Shown here one piece after another: positions 32,020-41,679 of a DNA stretch of 64,000 nucleotides. The position numbers and the translations under genes were made by a program. How positions within the stretch are numbered: position 1 is the first letter of the stretch; each line of letters starts with the position of its first letter. The notes below the pieces were generated by a model that saw only the letters and a program-made list of their open reading frames with translations, was not told the origin of the DNA and searched no databases. Source of the stretch: Nocardia cyriacigeorgica. GTDB taxonomy: Bacteria; Actinomycetota; Actinomycetes; Mycobacteriales; Mycobacteriaceae. The DNA lies in NCBI RefSeq assembly GCF_010858045.1, contig NZ_JAAGVC010000012.1, positions 52,440 to 116,439 on the forward strand. Reading direction: 5' to 3'.

Positions 32020-34854
32020 ATGACCGAACCGCGGATCGAGACCGAGCAGGACGCGACCCGGCCGCTGCGCGAGGACATCCGATTCCTCGGCGGCGTACTC
32101 GGCGACACCATCCGGGACCACGAAGGTCCCGAGGTGTTCGACCTCATCGAACGGGTCAGGGTCGAGGCGTTCCGGGTACGCCGGGAGGAGGTCGGGCGCA
32201 GCGCCGTCGCCGACATGCTCGACGGGGTCGACATCGATGTGGCCCTGCCGCTGATCCGGGCCTTCAGCTATTTCGTCCTGCTGGCCAATCTCGCCGAGGA
32301 TCTGCAACGCGACCGCCGCCGAGCCGCACACGAGGCGGCCGGGGAGCCGCCGCAGGATTCGTCGCTGGCGGCCACCTACCGCAAGCTCGACGCGGCCGCG
32401 CTGCCGGCTGCGAAGGTCGCCGATCTGCTCACCGACGCACTGGTGTCGCCGGTGATCACCGCACACCCCACCGAGACCAGGCGCCGCACGGTGTTCGACG
32501 TGCAGAGTCGGATCACCGAACTGATGCGCAGGCGTCAGCACTACCCGGAACGTGACCGCTCGGGCCTCGAAGTGGAAATCCGCCGTCAGGTCCTGACCCT
32601 GTGGCGCACGGCGTTGATCCGGCTGGCGCGGCTGCGGATCCAGGACGAGATCGCGGTGGGGCTGCGCTATTACGAGCTCACACTGTTCGATGTCATCCCG
32701 GCGATCAACGCCGAGGTCCGGGCGGCGCTGCGCTCGCGCTGGCCCGACGCCGAGCTGCTGCCGAAGCCGATCCTGCGGCCTGGTTCCTGGATCGGTGGTG
32801 ACCGCGACGGCAACCCGTACGTCACCGCCGAGGTGGTGCGCACCGCGGCCGGGCAGGCGGCCGGCCTGGCGTTCGGCCGCTATCTGCGGGAACTTGTGGA
32901 GCTGGAGAAGACGCTGTCGCAGTCCGGGCGGCTGGTGCGGGTGAGCGAGGCGGTGGCGGAACTGGCCGCCGCGGGCTACGCCGACCCCTCGATCCACGCC
33001 GACGAGCCGTATCGCCGTGCGCTGCACCGTATCCGGGAACGGTTGACCACCACAGCGGAGGCCGCGCTCGGCGTTCCGTTGCGTTCGACCGGTGTCGTCG
33101 CGCTCGGAGTGGGAGCGGGCATCGGCGTCGGCCAGGTCACCGCCGGCACACCCGACGCGACGGGCACCGGCGCCCCCGCCTACTCCGATCCGCAATCGCT
33201 GCTCGACGATCTCGACGCCATCGACGCCTCCCTGCGCGCCTCCGGTGACGGCCTGCTCGCCGATGACCGCCTCGCCGCGCTGCGCCATGCCGTGGAAACG
33301 TTCGGTTTCCACCTCCAGGGCCTGGATATGCGGCAGAACTCGGAGGTGCACGAGCAGGTCGTGGCCGAACTGCTGGCGTGGGCAGGCGTGCACCAGGACT
33401 ACGCGAGCCTGCCGGAACCGGAGCGGGTGCGCATCCTGGCGGCGGAGCTGAGCACCCGCCGCCCGCTGCTCGGCCCGCACGCGCGGTTGAGCGAACTCGC
33501 GGCCAAGGAACTCGATATCGTGCGCGCCGCGGCCGAGGTGGTCGCGACCTTCGGTGAGCCCGCCATCCCGAACTACATCATCAGCATGTGCACCTCGGTG
33601 AGCGACATGCTCGAGGCCGCGCTGCTGCTGAAGGAGGGCGGGCTGCTGGATCCGGGTGCGCCCGGCGGTTCGCCGAGTTGCGCGGCCGGCATCGTGCCGT
33701 TGTTCGAGACCATCGAGGATCTCGGGGCGGGTGCGGCAACCTTGGCGGCGGCGCTGGAAGTGCCGGTGTACCGGGATCTGGTGGCAGCCAAGGGGATGCG
33801 CCAGGAAGTGATGCTCGGCTACTCTGATTCCAACAAGGACGGCGGCTATCTGGCCGCGAACTGGGCGCTGTACCGGGCCGAACTGGATCTGGTGGAGGTG
33901 GCGCGCAAGACCGGGATCCGATTGCGGCTGTTCCACGGCCGCGGCGGCACGGTCGGCCGCGGTGGTGGCCGCAGCTATGACGCCATCCTGGCCCAGCCCG
34001 CCGGTGCGGTGTACGGGTCGCTGCGGCTCACCGAACAGGGCGAGGTGATCGCGGCCAAGTACGCCGAATCCGGTTCGGCGCACCGGAATCTGGAGTCGCT
34101 GATCGCGGGCACCCTGGAATCGACACTGCTGGACGTGGAGGGCCTCGGCGCCGACGCCGAACCGTCCTACCAGCTGATGGACGAGCTGGCCGCCAGGGCG
34201 CGCGCCGCGTATGCCCGGCTGGTGCACGACACACCGGGTTTCGTCGAGTACTTCCGCCAGTCCACCCCGGTCGCCGAGGTCGGTGACCTGAACATCGGCA
34301 GCAGGCCCGCCTCACGCAAGCCCACCAATTCGGTCGCCGATCTGCGGGCCATTCCGTGGGTGATGTCGTGGAGTCAGGCGCGGGTGATGCTGCCCGGCTG
34401 GTACGGCACCGGCACCGCGCTCGAGGACTGGGTCGGTGACGATCCGCGACGGCTGGCGACCCTGGCCGATCTGTATCGGCGCTGGCCGTTCTTCCGTACC
34501 GTGCTGTCCAATCTGGCGCAGGTGATGGCGAAAAGCGATCTCGCCATCGCGCAGCGCTACGCCGAACTGGTCGAGGATCGGGCGCTGCGCGAGCAAATCT
34601 TCGGCATGATCAGCGAGGAGCATGCCCGCACCATCCGCATGCACGCCGCCATCACCGGCAACGATCACCTGCTCTCGGACAACCCGTCACTGGCCGAATC
34701 CATTCACAACCGTTTCCCCTACCTGGAACCGCTGAACCAGATGCAGGTGGAATTGCTGCGACGATTGCGGGCGGGCGATGACTCCGAACTGGTGAAGCGC
34801 GGGATCCTGCTCACCATGAACGGACTGGCCACGGCGCTGCGCAACTCCGGTTAG
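32020..34854 (+). CDS. ppc: Phosphoenolpyruvate carboxylase
   Basis: Converts PEP and bicarbonate to oxaloacetate, replenishing the TCA cycle. 944 residues. The catalytic His is in [11 protein letters not shown], with [10 protein letters not shown], the PEP/bicarbonate loop [14 protein letters not shown] and [12 protein letters not shown]. The C-terminus ends [11 protein letters not shown], with SG in place of the common final TG. ATG 32020 was chosen; an in-frame ATG at 31987 adds 11 residues and has no better ribosome binding site. Single gene. Confidence 0.96.
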   Translation: MTEPRIETEQDATRPLREDIRFLGGVLGDTIRDHEGPEVFDLIERVRVEAFRVRREEVGRSAVADMLDGVDIDVALPLIRAFSYFVLLANLAEDLQRDRRRAAHEAAGEPPQDSSLAATYRKLDAAALPAAKVADLLTDALVSPVITAHPTETRRRTVFDVQSRITELMRRRQHYPERDRSGLEVEIRRQVLTLWRTALIRLARLRIQDEIAVGLRYYELTLFDVIPAINAEVRAALRSRWPDAELLPKPILRPGSWIGGDRDGNPYVTAEVVRTAAGQAAGLAFGRYLRELVELEKTLSQSGRLVRVSEAVAELAAAGYADPSIHADEPYRRALHRIRERLTTTAEAALGVPLRSTGVVALGVGAGIGVGQVTAGTPDATGTGAPAYSDPQSLLDDLDAIDASLRASGDGLLADDRLAALRHAVETFGFHLQGLDMRQNSEVHEQVVAELLAWAGVHQDYASLPEPERVRILAAELSTRRPLLGPHARLSELAAKELDIVRAAAEVVATFGEPAIPNYIISMCTSVSDMLEAALLLKEGGLLDPGAPGGSPSCAAGIVPLFETIEDLGAGAATLAAALEVPVYRDLVAAKGMRQEVMLGYSDSNKDGGYLAANWALYRAELDLVEVARKTGIRLRLFHGRGGTVGRGGGRSYDAILAQPAGAVYGSLRLTEQGEVIAAKYAESGSAHRNLESLIAGTLESTLLDVEGLGADAEPSYQLMDELAARARAAYARLVHDTPGFVEYFRQSTPVAEVGDLNIGSRPASRKPTNSVADLRAIPWVMSWSQARVMLPGWYGTGTALEDWVGDDPRRLATLADLYRRWPFFRTVLSNLAQVMAKSDLAIAQRYAELVEDRALREQIFGMISEEHARTIRMHAAITGNDHLLSDNPSLAESIHNRFPYLEPLNQMQVELLRRLRAGDDSELVKRGILLTMNGLATALRNSG

Positions 34855-34901
34855 CACGCGGAATCCTGCTGCGGGCAGGTGTTTCCGGCCCGGTCGGCGA
34901 T

Positions 34902-35546
34902 TCAACCGCTGCTGTCGTCCGATGCGCTGAGCAGCGCGCGCAACATCAGGTGCAGCTGCGGCGCCGGATCGCTGGCCGCCTCATCCGAGATCAGGCGATG
35001 CATGATGAGGCCCTCGAGATAGTCCACCATCGGCGTCGTCGTCCATTCGCCCGCACCGACGGCCCGCAGCATCGCGCCTGCCCATGCGGACAGCCGGGAG
35101 TGCCCGCGCTGCAAGGACGCCAGCACCGCCGGCGCGGACTGCGCCTCCAGGAACAGCGCGTATCTGGCGAGGGTCCGGGTGCGGTCGGCGGTGACGGCGT
35201 GCCCGACGAACCGCGCCATTCCGGCCGCGAGCTGCTCGACCGTGTCCGGCAGCGGGGCGGTGGTCAGCGTCGACCAGTCCGCGTAGTCGCGTTGCTCCAA
35301 GCGTTCGGTGATCCCGGTGAGCAGCGCCTCGCGGGTGCGGAAGTAGTTGGAGGTGGTGCCGACGGGTACGGCGGCGGCCTCGTCGACCGCGCGATGGGTC
35401 AAGGCGCGCGGGCCGCGGGAGCCGAGCAGGTCGATCGCCGCGTCGAGCACGCGTTCGCGCCTGGTCGGTTCCGCGCCCTGACCGGGCGGGTGCGGGCTCG
35501 CGGGTGTGTTCTGGCCCACCGAGTGTTTCTGTTCCACGGAATCCAT
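34902..35546 (-). CDS. TetR-family repressor, divergent from a flavin monooxygenase
   Basis: 214 residues. After a polar N-terminal extension, the helix-turn-helix is at about 28-75 (RRERVLDAAIDLLGSRGPRALTHRAVDEAAAVPVG then TTSNYFRTREAL). ATG 35546 overlaps the first base of the first of two operator-like palindromes, so self-repression is likely. It probably controls the divergent monooxygenase at 35592 through the same sites. Confidence 0.88.
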   Translation of the reverse strand: MDSVEQKHSVGQNTPASPHPPGQGAEPTRRERVLDAAIDLLGSRGPRALTHRAVDEAAAVPVGTTSNYFRTREALLTGITERLEQRDYADWSTLTTAPLPDTVEQLAAGMARFVGHAVTADRTRTLARYALFLEAQSAPAVLASLQRGHSRLSAWAGAMLRAVGAGEWTTTPMVDYLEGLIMHRLISDEAASDPAPQLHLMLRALLSASDDSSG

Positions 35547-35581
35547 ACTACATTTGTAGTAATTGTTACTACGGATGTAGT
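35546..35581. promoter_or_regulatory. Twin palindromic operators between tetR and monooxygenase genes
   Basis: TACTACATTTGTAGTA (35546-35561) and ACTACGGATGTAGT (35568-35581) share the form ACTACNNNTGTAGT. Their cores are 21 bp apart (two helical turns). The first touches the tetR start codon; the second ends next to the GGAGG ribosome binding site of the monooxygenase. They are very probably the TetR binding sites. Confidence 0.8.
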
Positions 35582-35591
35582 GGAGGCTGGG

Positions 35592-36752
35592 ATGGCGGCG
35601 ACGCGACACACCGGACAGCGCGCGATCATCGTGGGCGCGGGGATCGGCGGTCTCGCGACCGCCGTCGCCCTGGCCCGGCGGGGCTGGCAGATCGAGATCC
35701 TCGAACGCGCCGCGGCGGTCGGTGAGGCGGGCTCGGGATTGACCCTGTGGGCCAACGGATTACGCGCATTGGACCGGATCGGCCTCGGCGACCCGGTGCG
35801 CGAGCGAGCGATGGCCGACACCGACGCGGGCATCCGCAGGCCCGATGGCCGCTGGCTCACCCGCACCGACACCGCCGAGCTGGAACGTCGCTTCGGCGAA
35901 GTGGTGATGATCCCCCGGGCGGACCTGTTCGAGATCCTGAGCAGTGCGGTACCGGCCGAAACCGTGCGGCTCGGCTGCACTGTCACCGGCGTCGAACCCG
36001 CCGATGATCAGGTCGAGGTAGTGCACAGCGGTGGCGTGTCCAGCGCCGACCTCGTCATCGGTGCCGACGGAATCCACAGCGCGGTACGGCAAACGGTGTT
36101 CCCCGGCGCGTCCGCGCCCCGCTACGCCGGCTACACCGCCTGGCGGATGATCACCGCGCATCCGGTTCCCGCGCTGCACGACGGCGGCCAGAGCTGGGGT
36201 CGCGGTGAGCGTTTCGGCATCATCGCCCTGCCCGACGATCGCGTCTACATGTTCGGTGTCGCCAACTCGGCGCCGGGACTTCGCGCATCCGACGGCGAAT
36301 ACGCCGAGGTGCGGCGGCGTTTCGGCGCCTGGCACGAGCCGATCCCGGCGCTGCTCGATGCCGTGGCGCCCGGCTCGGTGCTGCGGCACGACATCTACGA
36401 ACTGCCTCCGCTGTCGAGCTACGTCCTCGGGCGCGTCGCACTACTCGGTGACGCCGCGCACGCCATGACCCCGAATATGGGTCAGGGTGCCAATCAGGGC
36501 CTCGAAGACGCCGTCACCCTCGCGGCGCTGCTCGACCGCAGCGATGCGGTGCCTGCCGCGCTGGCCGAATACGACCGGATCCGCCGGCCCCGCACTCAGG
36601 ACATCGCCCGCCGCTCGCGCCGCATCGGCATCGCCGCACATCTGTCATCGGCCCCCGCGGTGCTGGTGCGCGATACGCTCCTGCGGCTGACGCCCGGGCG
36701 CGCGATGCTCGGCTCGTTCGCGCCCGCGCTCACCTGGCAACCACCCGAGTGA
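35592..36752 (+). CDS. FAD-dependent monooxygenase (group A flavoprotein hydroxylase)
   Basis: 386 residues of the p-hydroxybenzoate-hydroxylase-like family. The N-terminal Rossmann motif GAGIGGLATA binds FAD, DLVIGADGIHS is the DG motif for NAD(P)H/FAD, and LLGDAAHAMTPNMGQGANQGLEDA is the GD motif. It probably hydroxylates an aromatic or polyketide-like compound; tetracycline-degrading enzymes belong to the same family. ATG 35592 behind GGAGG. Expression is probably induced when the divergent TetR protein releases the twin operators. Confidence 0.9.
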   Translation: MAATRHTGQRAIIVGAGIGGLATAVALARRGWQIEILERAAAVGEAGSGLTLWANGLRALDRIGLGDPVRERAMADTDAGIRRPDGRWLTRTDTAELERRFGEVVMIPRADLFEILSSAVPAETVRLGCTVTGVEPADDQVEVVHSGGVSSADLVIGADGIHSAVRQTVFPGASAPRYAGYTAWRMITAHPVPALHDGGQSWGRGERFGIIALPDDRVYMFGVANSAPGLRASDGEYAEVRRRFGAWHEPIPALLDAVAPGSVLRHDIYELPPLSSYVLGRVALLGDAAHAMTPNMGQGANQGLEDAVTLAALLDRSDAVPAALAEYDRIRRPRTQDIARRSRRIGIAAHLSSAPAVLVRDTLLRLTPGRAMLGSFAPALTWQPPE

Positions 36753-36757
36753 GGACG

Positions 36758-36776
36758 CCGGTGAGCAGGCCACCGG
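36758..36776. terminator. Small hairpin between convergent monooxygenase and WYL genes
   Basis: 6-bp arms ccggtg / caccgg with a 7-base loop in the 28-base gap between the two stop codons. Confidence 0.35.
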
Positions 36777-36780
36777 GCGG

Positions 36781-37746
36781 CTAGCGATACAGCGCGTGCA
36801 TGCCGGCGGCGGTGGCAGCGAAGCGGGCTCGCAGTTCGGGCGGTTCGATCACCTCGGCGAATTCGCCCAGCGGGAGGAGGCCGGTCATCAGCACATCCCA
36901 GGATTCGGAGGGCACCGTCAGCTCTACCCAGCCGTCGTCATCCGGTGGGCCGGCCGAGGCCAACGCCTCGCTGACGGCCGCGGGATCGTTCATCAATCGG
37001 AGCAGGCCCAGATGCGTCCCGGCGATCCGGCATCGTGCGCGCACCCGCAGCATCGACCGCGCGAATTCCCCCGCCGACGCCGTCCAATGCGCGGACAGGT
37101 CGAAATCATCCGGGCGGTCGAAGGTTTCGCCGCTCGGTGTAGCCGATTCGATGCGGCCGACGCGATAGGACCGCACCGCCGTGCCCTCGCGCGCGACCAG
37201 GTACCAGGTGCCGGCCTTCAAGACGAGCCCCAGTGGGTCGAGGGTGCGCTCGACCGTGCGGTCCTTGCGGGCGTAGCGGATCACCAGCCTGCGGTCGTGC
37301 CAGAGCGCATCGGCGACGGTCGCCAGCGTCGGAGTCTGTTCGGGCCGGTGGAACCAGCCGGGTGCGTCGATGTGCACGCGCTCGGCGATCCGGGTGGCAC
37401 GGCCGCGCAGTTCCGGCGGGAGCGCGGCGAGCACCTTGAGCTGCGCGGTCGCCAGCACCGTGCCCAACCCCAGATCGGCGGCGGCGCCCGGCAGGCCGGC
37501 CAGCAGCACCGCATCGGCTTCGTCGCTGGTCAGCCCGGTGAGACGGGTCCGGTAGCCGTGGACCAGCTCGACCCCGCCCGCGCGTCCCGGTTCGGTGTAC
37601 ACCGGCACCCCCGCCGCCGACAGCGCGTCGATATCGCGGTAGACCGTGCGCACCGAGACCTCCAGTTCGCGCGCCAGCTGCGCCGCCGTGGACCGGCCGC
37701 GCGTCTGGAGCAACAGCAGCAACTGCACCAATCGGCTCGCCCGCAC
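36781..37746 (-). CDS. WYL-domain (YafY/DeoR-like HTH) transcriptional regulator
   Basis: 321 residues. An N-terminal winged helix (RLVQLLLLLQTRGRSTAAQLARELEVSVRTVYRDIDAL, 5-42) is followed by the WYL domain (about 140-205, LVIRYARKDR ... GTWYLVAREGTAVRSYRVGRIES) and the WCX C-terminal region. WYL domains bind nucleic acid or small ligands. GTG 37746. It is divergent from the oxidase-family gene at 37808; the palindrome at 37770-37784 between them is a candidate site. Confidence 0.9.
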   Translation of the reverse strand: MRASRLVQLLLLLQTRGRSTAAQLARELEVSVRTVYRDIDALSAAGVPVYTEPGRAGGVELVHGYRTRLTGLTSDEADAVLLAGLPGAAADLGLGTVLATAQLKVLAALPPELRGRATRIAERVHIDAPGWFHRPEQTPTLATVADALWHDRRLVIRYARKDRTVERTLDPLGLVLKAGTWYLVAREGTAVRSYRVGRIESATPSGETFDRPDDFDLSAHWTASAGEFARSMLRVRARCRIAGTHLGLLRLMNDPAAVSEALASAGPPDDDGWVELTVPSESWDVLMTGLLPLGEFAEVIEPPELRARFAATAAGMHALYR

Positions 37747-37769
37747 ACCCGCAGACTAGCCGTAAACCT

Positions 37770-37784
37770 TGACAGAAGATGTCA
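37770..37784. promoter_or_regulatory. Palindrome TGACA-N5-TGTCA between WYL regulator and its divergent neighbour
   Basis: Perfect 5-bp arms, centred in the 61-bp divergent intergenic region. It also contains a TTGACA (37769-37774) that could be the -35 of the gene at 37808, so a bound regulator would block that promoter. Confidence 0.55.
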
Positions 37785-37807
37785 GCAATGGCTCGTACCG
37801 TCGGGTT

Positions 37808-38299
37808 ATGACCACTTGGAGCCAGTTCACCGAAGAAGCGCCCCGGATCTCCACCGTCTTCCTGCGCCGCCACAAGGCCACCGGCAACCTCTGCATGCTC
37901 GGCACGCTCCGCTCCGACGGCTTCCCGCGGATCAGCCCGGTCGAGCCGATGATCTTCGAGGACCAGCTGGTGATCGTCGGCATGCCGAACACCACCAAGT
38001 TCAAGGATCTGGCCCGCGATCCCCGGTTCTGCCTGCACACCGCCACCGTCGACACCCATGTCTCCGATGGTGACGCCAAACTCTTCGGGCGCGTCACCGA
38101 TATCGCCGACCGCGCGGTGCATGCGCGATTCGCGCAGAAGCTGTTCGACGACAGCGGTTTCGACATTCGTGACCAGGAGTTCGATCACTTCTTCGTCGCC
38201 GATCTCACCACCGCCTCATCGGTGGAGGTGGTCGACGATCGCCTCGAGATCACCATCTGGAAGCCGGGCGCGGGGGAGCGGGTCGTCGAGAAGCGCTGA
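37808..38299 (+). CDS. Pyridoxamine 5'-phosphate oxidase family protein
   Basis: 163 residues with the split-barrel flavin/F420-binding fold (LCMLGTLRSDGFPRISPVEPMIFEDQLVIVGMP then TTKFKDLARDPRFCLH). These proteins use FMN or F420; Nocardia and mycobacteria make F420. The substrate is unknown. ATG 37808 is used because ATG 37769 lies inside the operator/promoter region. Probably the target of the divergent WYL regulator. Confidence 0.83.
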   Translation: MTTWSQFTEEAPRISTVFLRRHKATGNLCMLGTLRSDGFPRISPVEPMIFEDQLVIVGMPNTTKFKDLARDPRFCLHTATVDTHVSDGDAKLFGRVTDIADRAVHARFAQKLFDDSGFDIRDQEFDHFFVADLTTASSVEVVDDRLEITIWKPGAGERVVEKR

Positions 38300-38423
38300 A
38301 CGCGCCCGCGGCCGGGCGGGCAATCGGTCGAAGCCGGGCCCGCCGTCCTCCGGTGGCGGTAGGCTTCGCGGCACAGCCAGTGGCATCGGAGCTGGCGGGG
38401 GCGACGATCAAGGATGCTGCGAC

Positions 38424-39320
38424 TTGTCTGACACCATTTCGGAACTCGAGCTCACCCAGCACACGGTCGACGGTGTGCGCTGCGCCGTCTACGACAGTGA
38501 TCCCGGCGGGAGCGCGGAAGCGGTCGTGTTCGTGCACGGCAATCCCGGTCCCATGGACGATTGGGCCGAGCTGGCTCCGGTCATCGCCGGGTTCGCCCGG
38601 GTGATCGCCATGGACATGCCGGGCTTCGGACGCTCCGAACGTCCGCGGACGTTCGACCACAGCGTGATCGGGCACGCGCGGTTCCTCGGCGTGCTGCTCG
38701 ACCAGCTGGGTGTGCATCGGGTGCACCTGGTGCTGCACGATTTCGGCGGGCCGTGGGGCATGCGGTGGATGCTCGACCACCCCGACGAACTCGCGAGCCT
38801 CACGGTGATCAACTGCGGTGTCCTCGACGGCTACCGCTGGCATCGCTACGCCAAGATCTGGCAGACGCCCTTCCTGGGCGAGCTGTTCCAGCTGATGAGC
38901 AACCGGCGCGCCATGCGGATCGCGCTCAGCCGCGACAACCCACGCCCGATCCCGCGCAGCTACGTCGAGCGGGTGGCCCGCTACGCGGACTGGTCCCACA
39001 AGCGGGCCGTGCTGCGGCTCTACCGGAATTCGCGCGATCCGAGCAGTGCGTTCCCGGAGAAGGACTCCGGCCTCGCGGCGGATGGTCTGCCGGTCTGCGT
39101 GATCTGGGGCGACGGCGACCCCTACATCCCGGTGCGCTTCGCCGACCAGCAGCGAACCTTCTTCCCCGACGCCGAGATCCACATCCTGGAAGGGCTCGGG
39201 CACTGGCCGTTCGTCGACGACCCGCAGGCCGTGCTCACTCCACTGGAGGCCTTCCTACGCAAGCAGGTCGGTACCCGAGCCGGGGACGGCTCACCGCCCG
39301 CCGTCCTGCCGCCGGGCTAG
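38424..39320 (+). CDS. Alpha/beta hydrolase, haloalkane dehalogenase/epoxide hydrolase-like
   Basis: 298 residues. The HGNPG oxyanion motif is near residue 39. The nucleophile is Asp106 in [10 protein letters not shown], not Ser, which places it with haloalkane dehalogenases and epoxide hydrolases. The acid lies in WGDGDPYIP and the catalytic His in [11 protein letters not shown]. The start is TTG 38424, nine bases after AAGGA; no ATG or GTG lies suitably near. It overlaps the 3' end of the convergent sigma-factor gene by 30 bases. The substrate cannot be fixed from sequence. Confidence 0.82.
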   Translation: MSDTISELELTQHTVDGVRCAVYDSDPGGSAEAVVFVHGNPGPMDDWAELAPVIAGFARVIAMDMPGFGRSERPRTFDHSVIGHARFLGVLLDQLGVHRVHLVLHDFGGPWGMRWMLDHPDELASLTVINCGVLDGYRWHRYAKIWQTPFLGELFQLMSNRRAMRIALSRDNPRPIPRSYVERVARYADWSHKRAVLRLYRNSRDPSSAFPEKDSGLAADGLPVCVIWGDGDPYIPVRFADQQRTFFPDAEIHILEGLGHWPFVDDPQAVLTPLEAFLRKQVGTRAGDGSPPAVLPPG

Positions 39321-40565
39321 CTCCTCGCGCCGGCGGAGCAGGTAGCGACGTTCGGCCTCGTTGGTAGTCCGGCGAATGGCTTCGTCGTAGGCGGTGCGGG
39401 CTTCCTCGGCTCGGCCGAGGCGACGCAGCAAGTCCGCGCGCACGGCATGGAAGAGATGGTGGTCCGCGAGCGGAAGATCCTCGACCAGGGGCAACGCGGT
39501 GGCCGGGCCCTCGGTTTCGGCGACCGCCACCGCGCGATTGAGCGCGACGACAGGGCTCGGCGCGATCGCCGTCAACTGGTCGTAGAGCTGCACGATCTGC
39601 GCCCAATCGGTGTCGGCGGCGGTCGCGGCGTCGGTGTGCACGGCATTGATCGCGGCCTGAATCTGGTAGGGCCCCGGTGTATTGCGGCGCAGGCACTCCC
39701 GGACGAGTGCGTGCCCCTCGGCGATGAGCGCCCGGTCCCACCGGCGGCGATCCTGTTCGGACACCGCGATCGGGGTGCCGTCGTCGTCGGTGCGGGCCGG
39801 GCGCCGGGCGTCGGTGAGCAGCATCAACGCCAGCAGCCCGAGCACTTCCGGGTCGTCCGGCAGCAATTCCCGCAGCACCCGGCCCAGCCGAATCGCTTCG
39901 GCGCACAGGTCCGCGCGCAGCAATTCCGCGCTGCCGGTGGCGGTGTGGCCCTCGGTGAAGATCAGGTAGATCACCGCGAGTACCGATGGCACCCGCTGTG
40001 GCAGCTCGTCGGCGCCGGGCACCCGGTAGGGGATGTGAGCGTCACGAATCTTGTTCTTGGCGCGCACGAGTCGCTGCGCCATGGTCGGTTCCGGCACCAG
40101 GAACGCTCGTGCGATCTGGGCGGTGCTCAACCCGCCGAGCAGCCGCAAGGTCAACGCCACCCGCGCGTTCATCGCCAGCGCCGGATGACAGCAGGTGAAG
40201 ATCAGCCGCAACCGATCATCGGGCACCGCTTCCGGTGGCGCCGGTTCGTCGCGGGCATGCAGCAGCGCGGCCTCGGCATGCCGGTCGGCGCGGGAGGCGT
40301 CGCGGCGCAGCCGATCGATCGCCCGGTTCCGGGCGGTGGTGATGATCCAGCCGGGCGGGCTCGGCGGCAGCCCTTCCGCCGGCCAGCGCACGACCGCCGC
40401 GGTGAACGCGTCCTGGACCGCGTCTTCGGCGAGTCCGATATCGCCGAAGACGCGGATCAGCGAGGCCACCGCGCGACCGTAGTTGTCGCGGAACACCTCC
40501 CGGATGTGCGCCTCGGTCACCGGCGGCGCCGCACGGTCGTCCCGATCGTGCTCGCCGGAGCGCAC
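39291..40565 (-). CDS. ECF sigma factor with C-terminal TPR-like extension (ECF42-type)
   Basis: 424 residues. Region 2 is about 25-90 ([34 protein letters not shown]) and region 4 about 130-185 ([34 protein letters not shown]). Then comes the long helical extension typical of ECF42 ([12 protein letters not shown] ... [22 protein letters not shown]). These sigma factors lack a membrane anti-sigma factor and sit next to YCII/DGPF proteins, exactly as here. GTG 40565 starts three bases after the YCII stop behind GGGGG; GTG 40520 would remove 15 non-conserved residues. Last gene of a three-gene operon. Confidence 0.88.
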   Translation of the reverse strand: MRSGEHDRDDRAAPPVTEAHIREVFRDNYGRAVASLIRVFGDIGLAEDAVQDAFTAAVVRWPAEGLPPSPPGWIITTARNRAIDRLRRDASRADRHAEAALLHARDEPAPPEAVPDDRLRLIFTCCHPALAMNARVALTLRLLGGLSTAQIARAFLVPEPTMAQRLVRAKNKIRDAHIPYRVPGADELPQRVPSVLAVIYLIFTEGHTATGSAELLRADLCAEAIRLGRVLRELLPDDPEVLGLLALMLLTDARRPARTDDDGTPIAVSEQDRRRWDRALIAEGHALVRECLRRNTPGPYQIQAAINAVHTDAATAADTDWAQIVQLYDQLTAIAPSPVVALNRAVAVAETEGPATALPLVEDLPLADHHLFHAVRADLLRRLGRAEEARTAYDEAIRRTTNEAERRYLLRRREELARRQDGGR

Positions 40566-40567
40566 CG

Positions 40568-40909
40568 CTAGCCCCCGGCCAGTGGCCGCACCTCGATCGG
40601 CAAGGTCACCACCGCGGCCAGCCTGCTCGCCCACCGCAGCGCCTCGTCCAGATCGGCCACCTCGATGATGGTGAATCCGCCGATATGTTCCTTCGCCTCG
40701 ATGTAGGGCCCGTCGGTGATCAGCGTGTCGGGCCCGTTCGCCCGCACCACCGTCGAGGCGCTCGGCGCGTGCAGCCCGGCGGCGAACACCCACGCGCCCG
40801 CGGCCTGGATCTCGTCGTTGAGGGCCTCGAGATCGCGCATGATCTCGTCGAGATCGTCGGGCACCTCCTCGGTATCGGGTTGGTAGATCCCCAGCAGGTA
40901 TTGCGGCAT
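40568..40909 (-). CDS. YCII (DGPF) domain protein
   Basis: 113 residues beginning [12 protein letters not shown], with the YCII ferredoxin-like fold and the family's [21 protein letters not shown] segment. It is nearly always encoded beside ECF42 sigma factors and is suspected to modulate them or act with them; no biochemical role is known. ATG 40909 has AGGAG, which lies inside the end of the upstream reductase-like gene, so translation is probably coupled. Confidence 0.88.
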   Translation of the reverse strand: MPQYLLGIYQPDTEEVPDDLDEIMRDLEALNDEIQAAGAWVFAAGLHAPSASTVVRANGPDTLITDGPYIEAKEHIGGFTIIEVADLDEALRWASRLAAVVTLPIEVRPLAGG

Positions 40910-40911
40910 CG

Positions 40912-41508
40912 TCAGCTCCTCTCGGCGGTGCGATAGGTCGCGATCAGCACCCCGGTCGTGGTGCGGACACAGTCGACCAGGTGGAGATCGCCGAGCGTGG
41001 TCCGTCCGTCGAACAGTCGCCGCCCGCTCCCGAGCACCAGTGGATGGATCTGCAGCAGATACTCGTCGACCAGACCGTGCGCCATCAGCGATCGGAGCAG
41101 ATTCCCGCTGCCGAGCACCACGAGATCCAGCTCGGGCCGCCGCTGCTGTAGCCGGGGGACCGCTTGGACCGCGTCTCCGTCCAGCAGGATCGAATTCTGC
41201 CACGGCAGCGGTTCGGTCAACGTCGTCGATGCGACGTATTTGTCGGTCTTGTTCAGTACTTCGGTGAACGGATTGCCGGACCGGTGTGGCCAATATCCGG
41301 CGAAATCCAGGTAGGTGCGGCGTCCGAGCAGCAGGGCGCCCTGGTGCTCGGCCATGTGCTCGGCCATCACCCTGGCCTGCACCTCGTCGCCGAATCGGTA
41401 GGCCCAGCCGCCGTGGGCGAATCCGTCGCGCGGATCCTCCTGCGCGCGCCCCGGTGCCTGCATGACGCCGTCCAGTGTCACGCTCACCACGGCAATGATT
41501 CTGCTCAT
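40912..41508 (-). CDS. Dihydrofolate reductase-like (RibD C-terminal) family protein
   Basis: 198 residues, beginning [20 protein letters not shown], with [17 protein letters not shown] and [38 protein letters not shown], the usual signature of the YwjB/RibD_C reductase group. NADPH binding is expected; the substrate is unknown. First gene of the operon with YCII and the ECF sigma factor, each separated by only a few bases. ATG 41508 behind GGAGC. Confidence 0.88.
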   Translation of the reverse strand: MSRIIAVVSVTLDGVMQAPGRAQEDPRDGFAHGGWAYRFGDEVQARVMAEHMAEHQGALLLGRRTYLDFAGYWPHRSGNPFTEVLNKTDKYVASTTLTEPLPWQNSILLDGDAVQAVPRLQQRRPELDLVVLGSGNLLRSLMAHGLVDEYLLQIHPLVLGSGRRLFDGRTTLGDLHLVDCVRTTTGVLIATYRTAERS

Positions 41509-41679
41509 TGTTCCGGCTCCTTTCCGGACCGGCCGATGCACGGTCTCATCCCCTACACGAACGGCGCACACCCGGATCGACACCGTCGAGCAGAAAATTT
41601 CTGCTCCGAAGACGACGGCCGGCCACCATCGCCGGTGTCGTACCCGTGACCGGTCGTCGCGCCGTGCCACCATGACCGG

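Noticed and set aside
31219..34227. Extension of the kinase frame upstream across the acetyltransferase and ppc genes
   Set aside because: The kinase starts at ATG 31218 behind a strong ribosome binding site; the upstream part is antisense to two clear genes.
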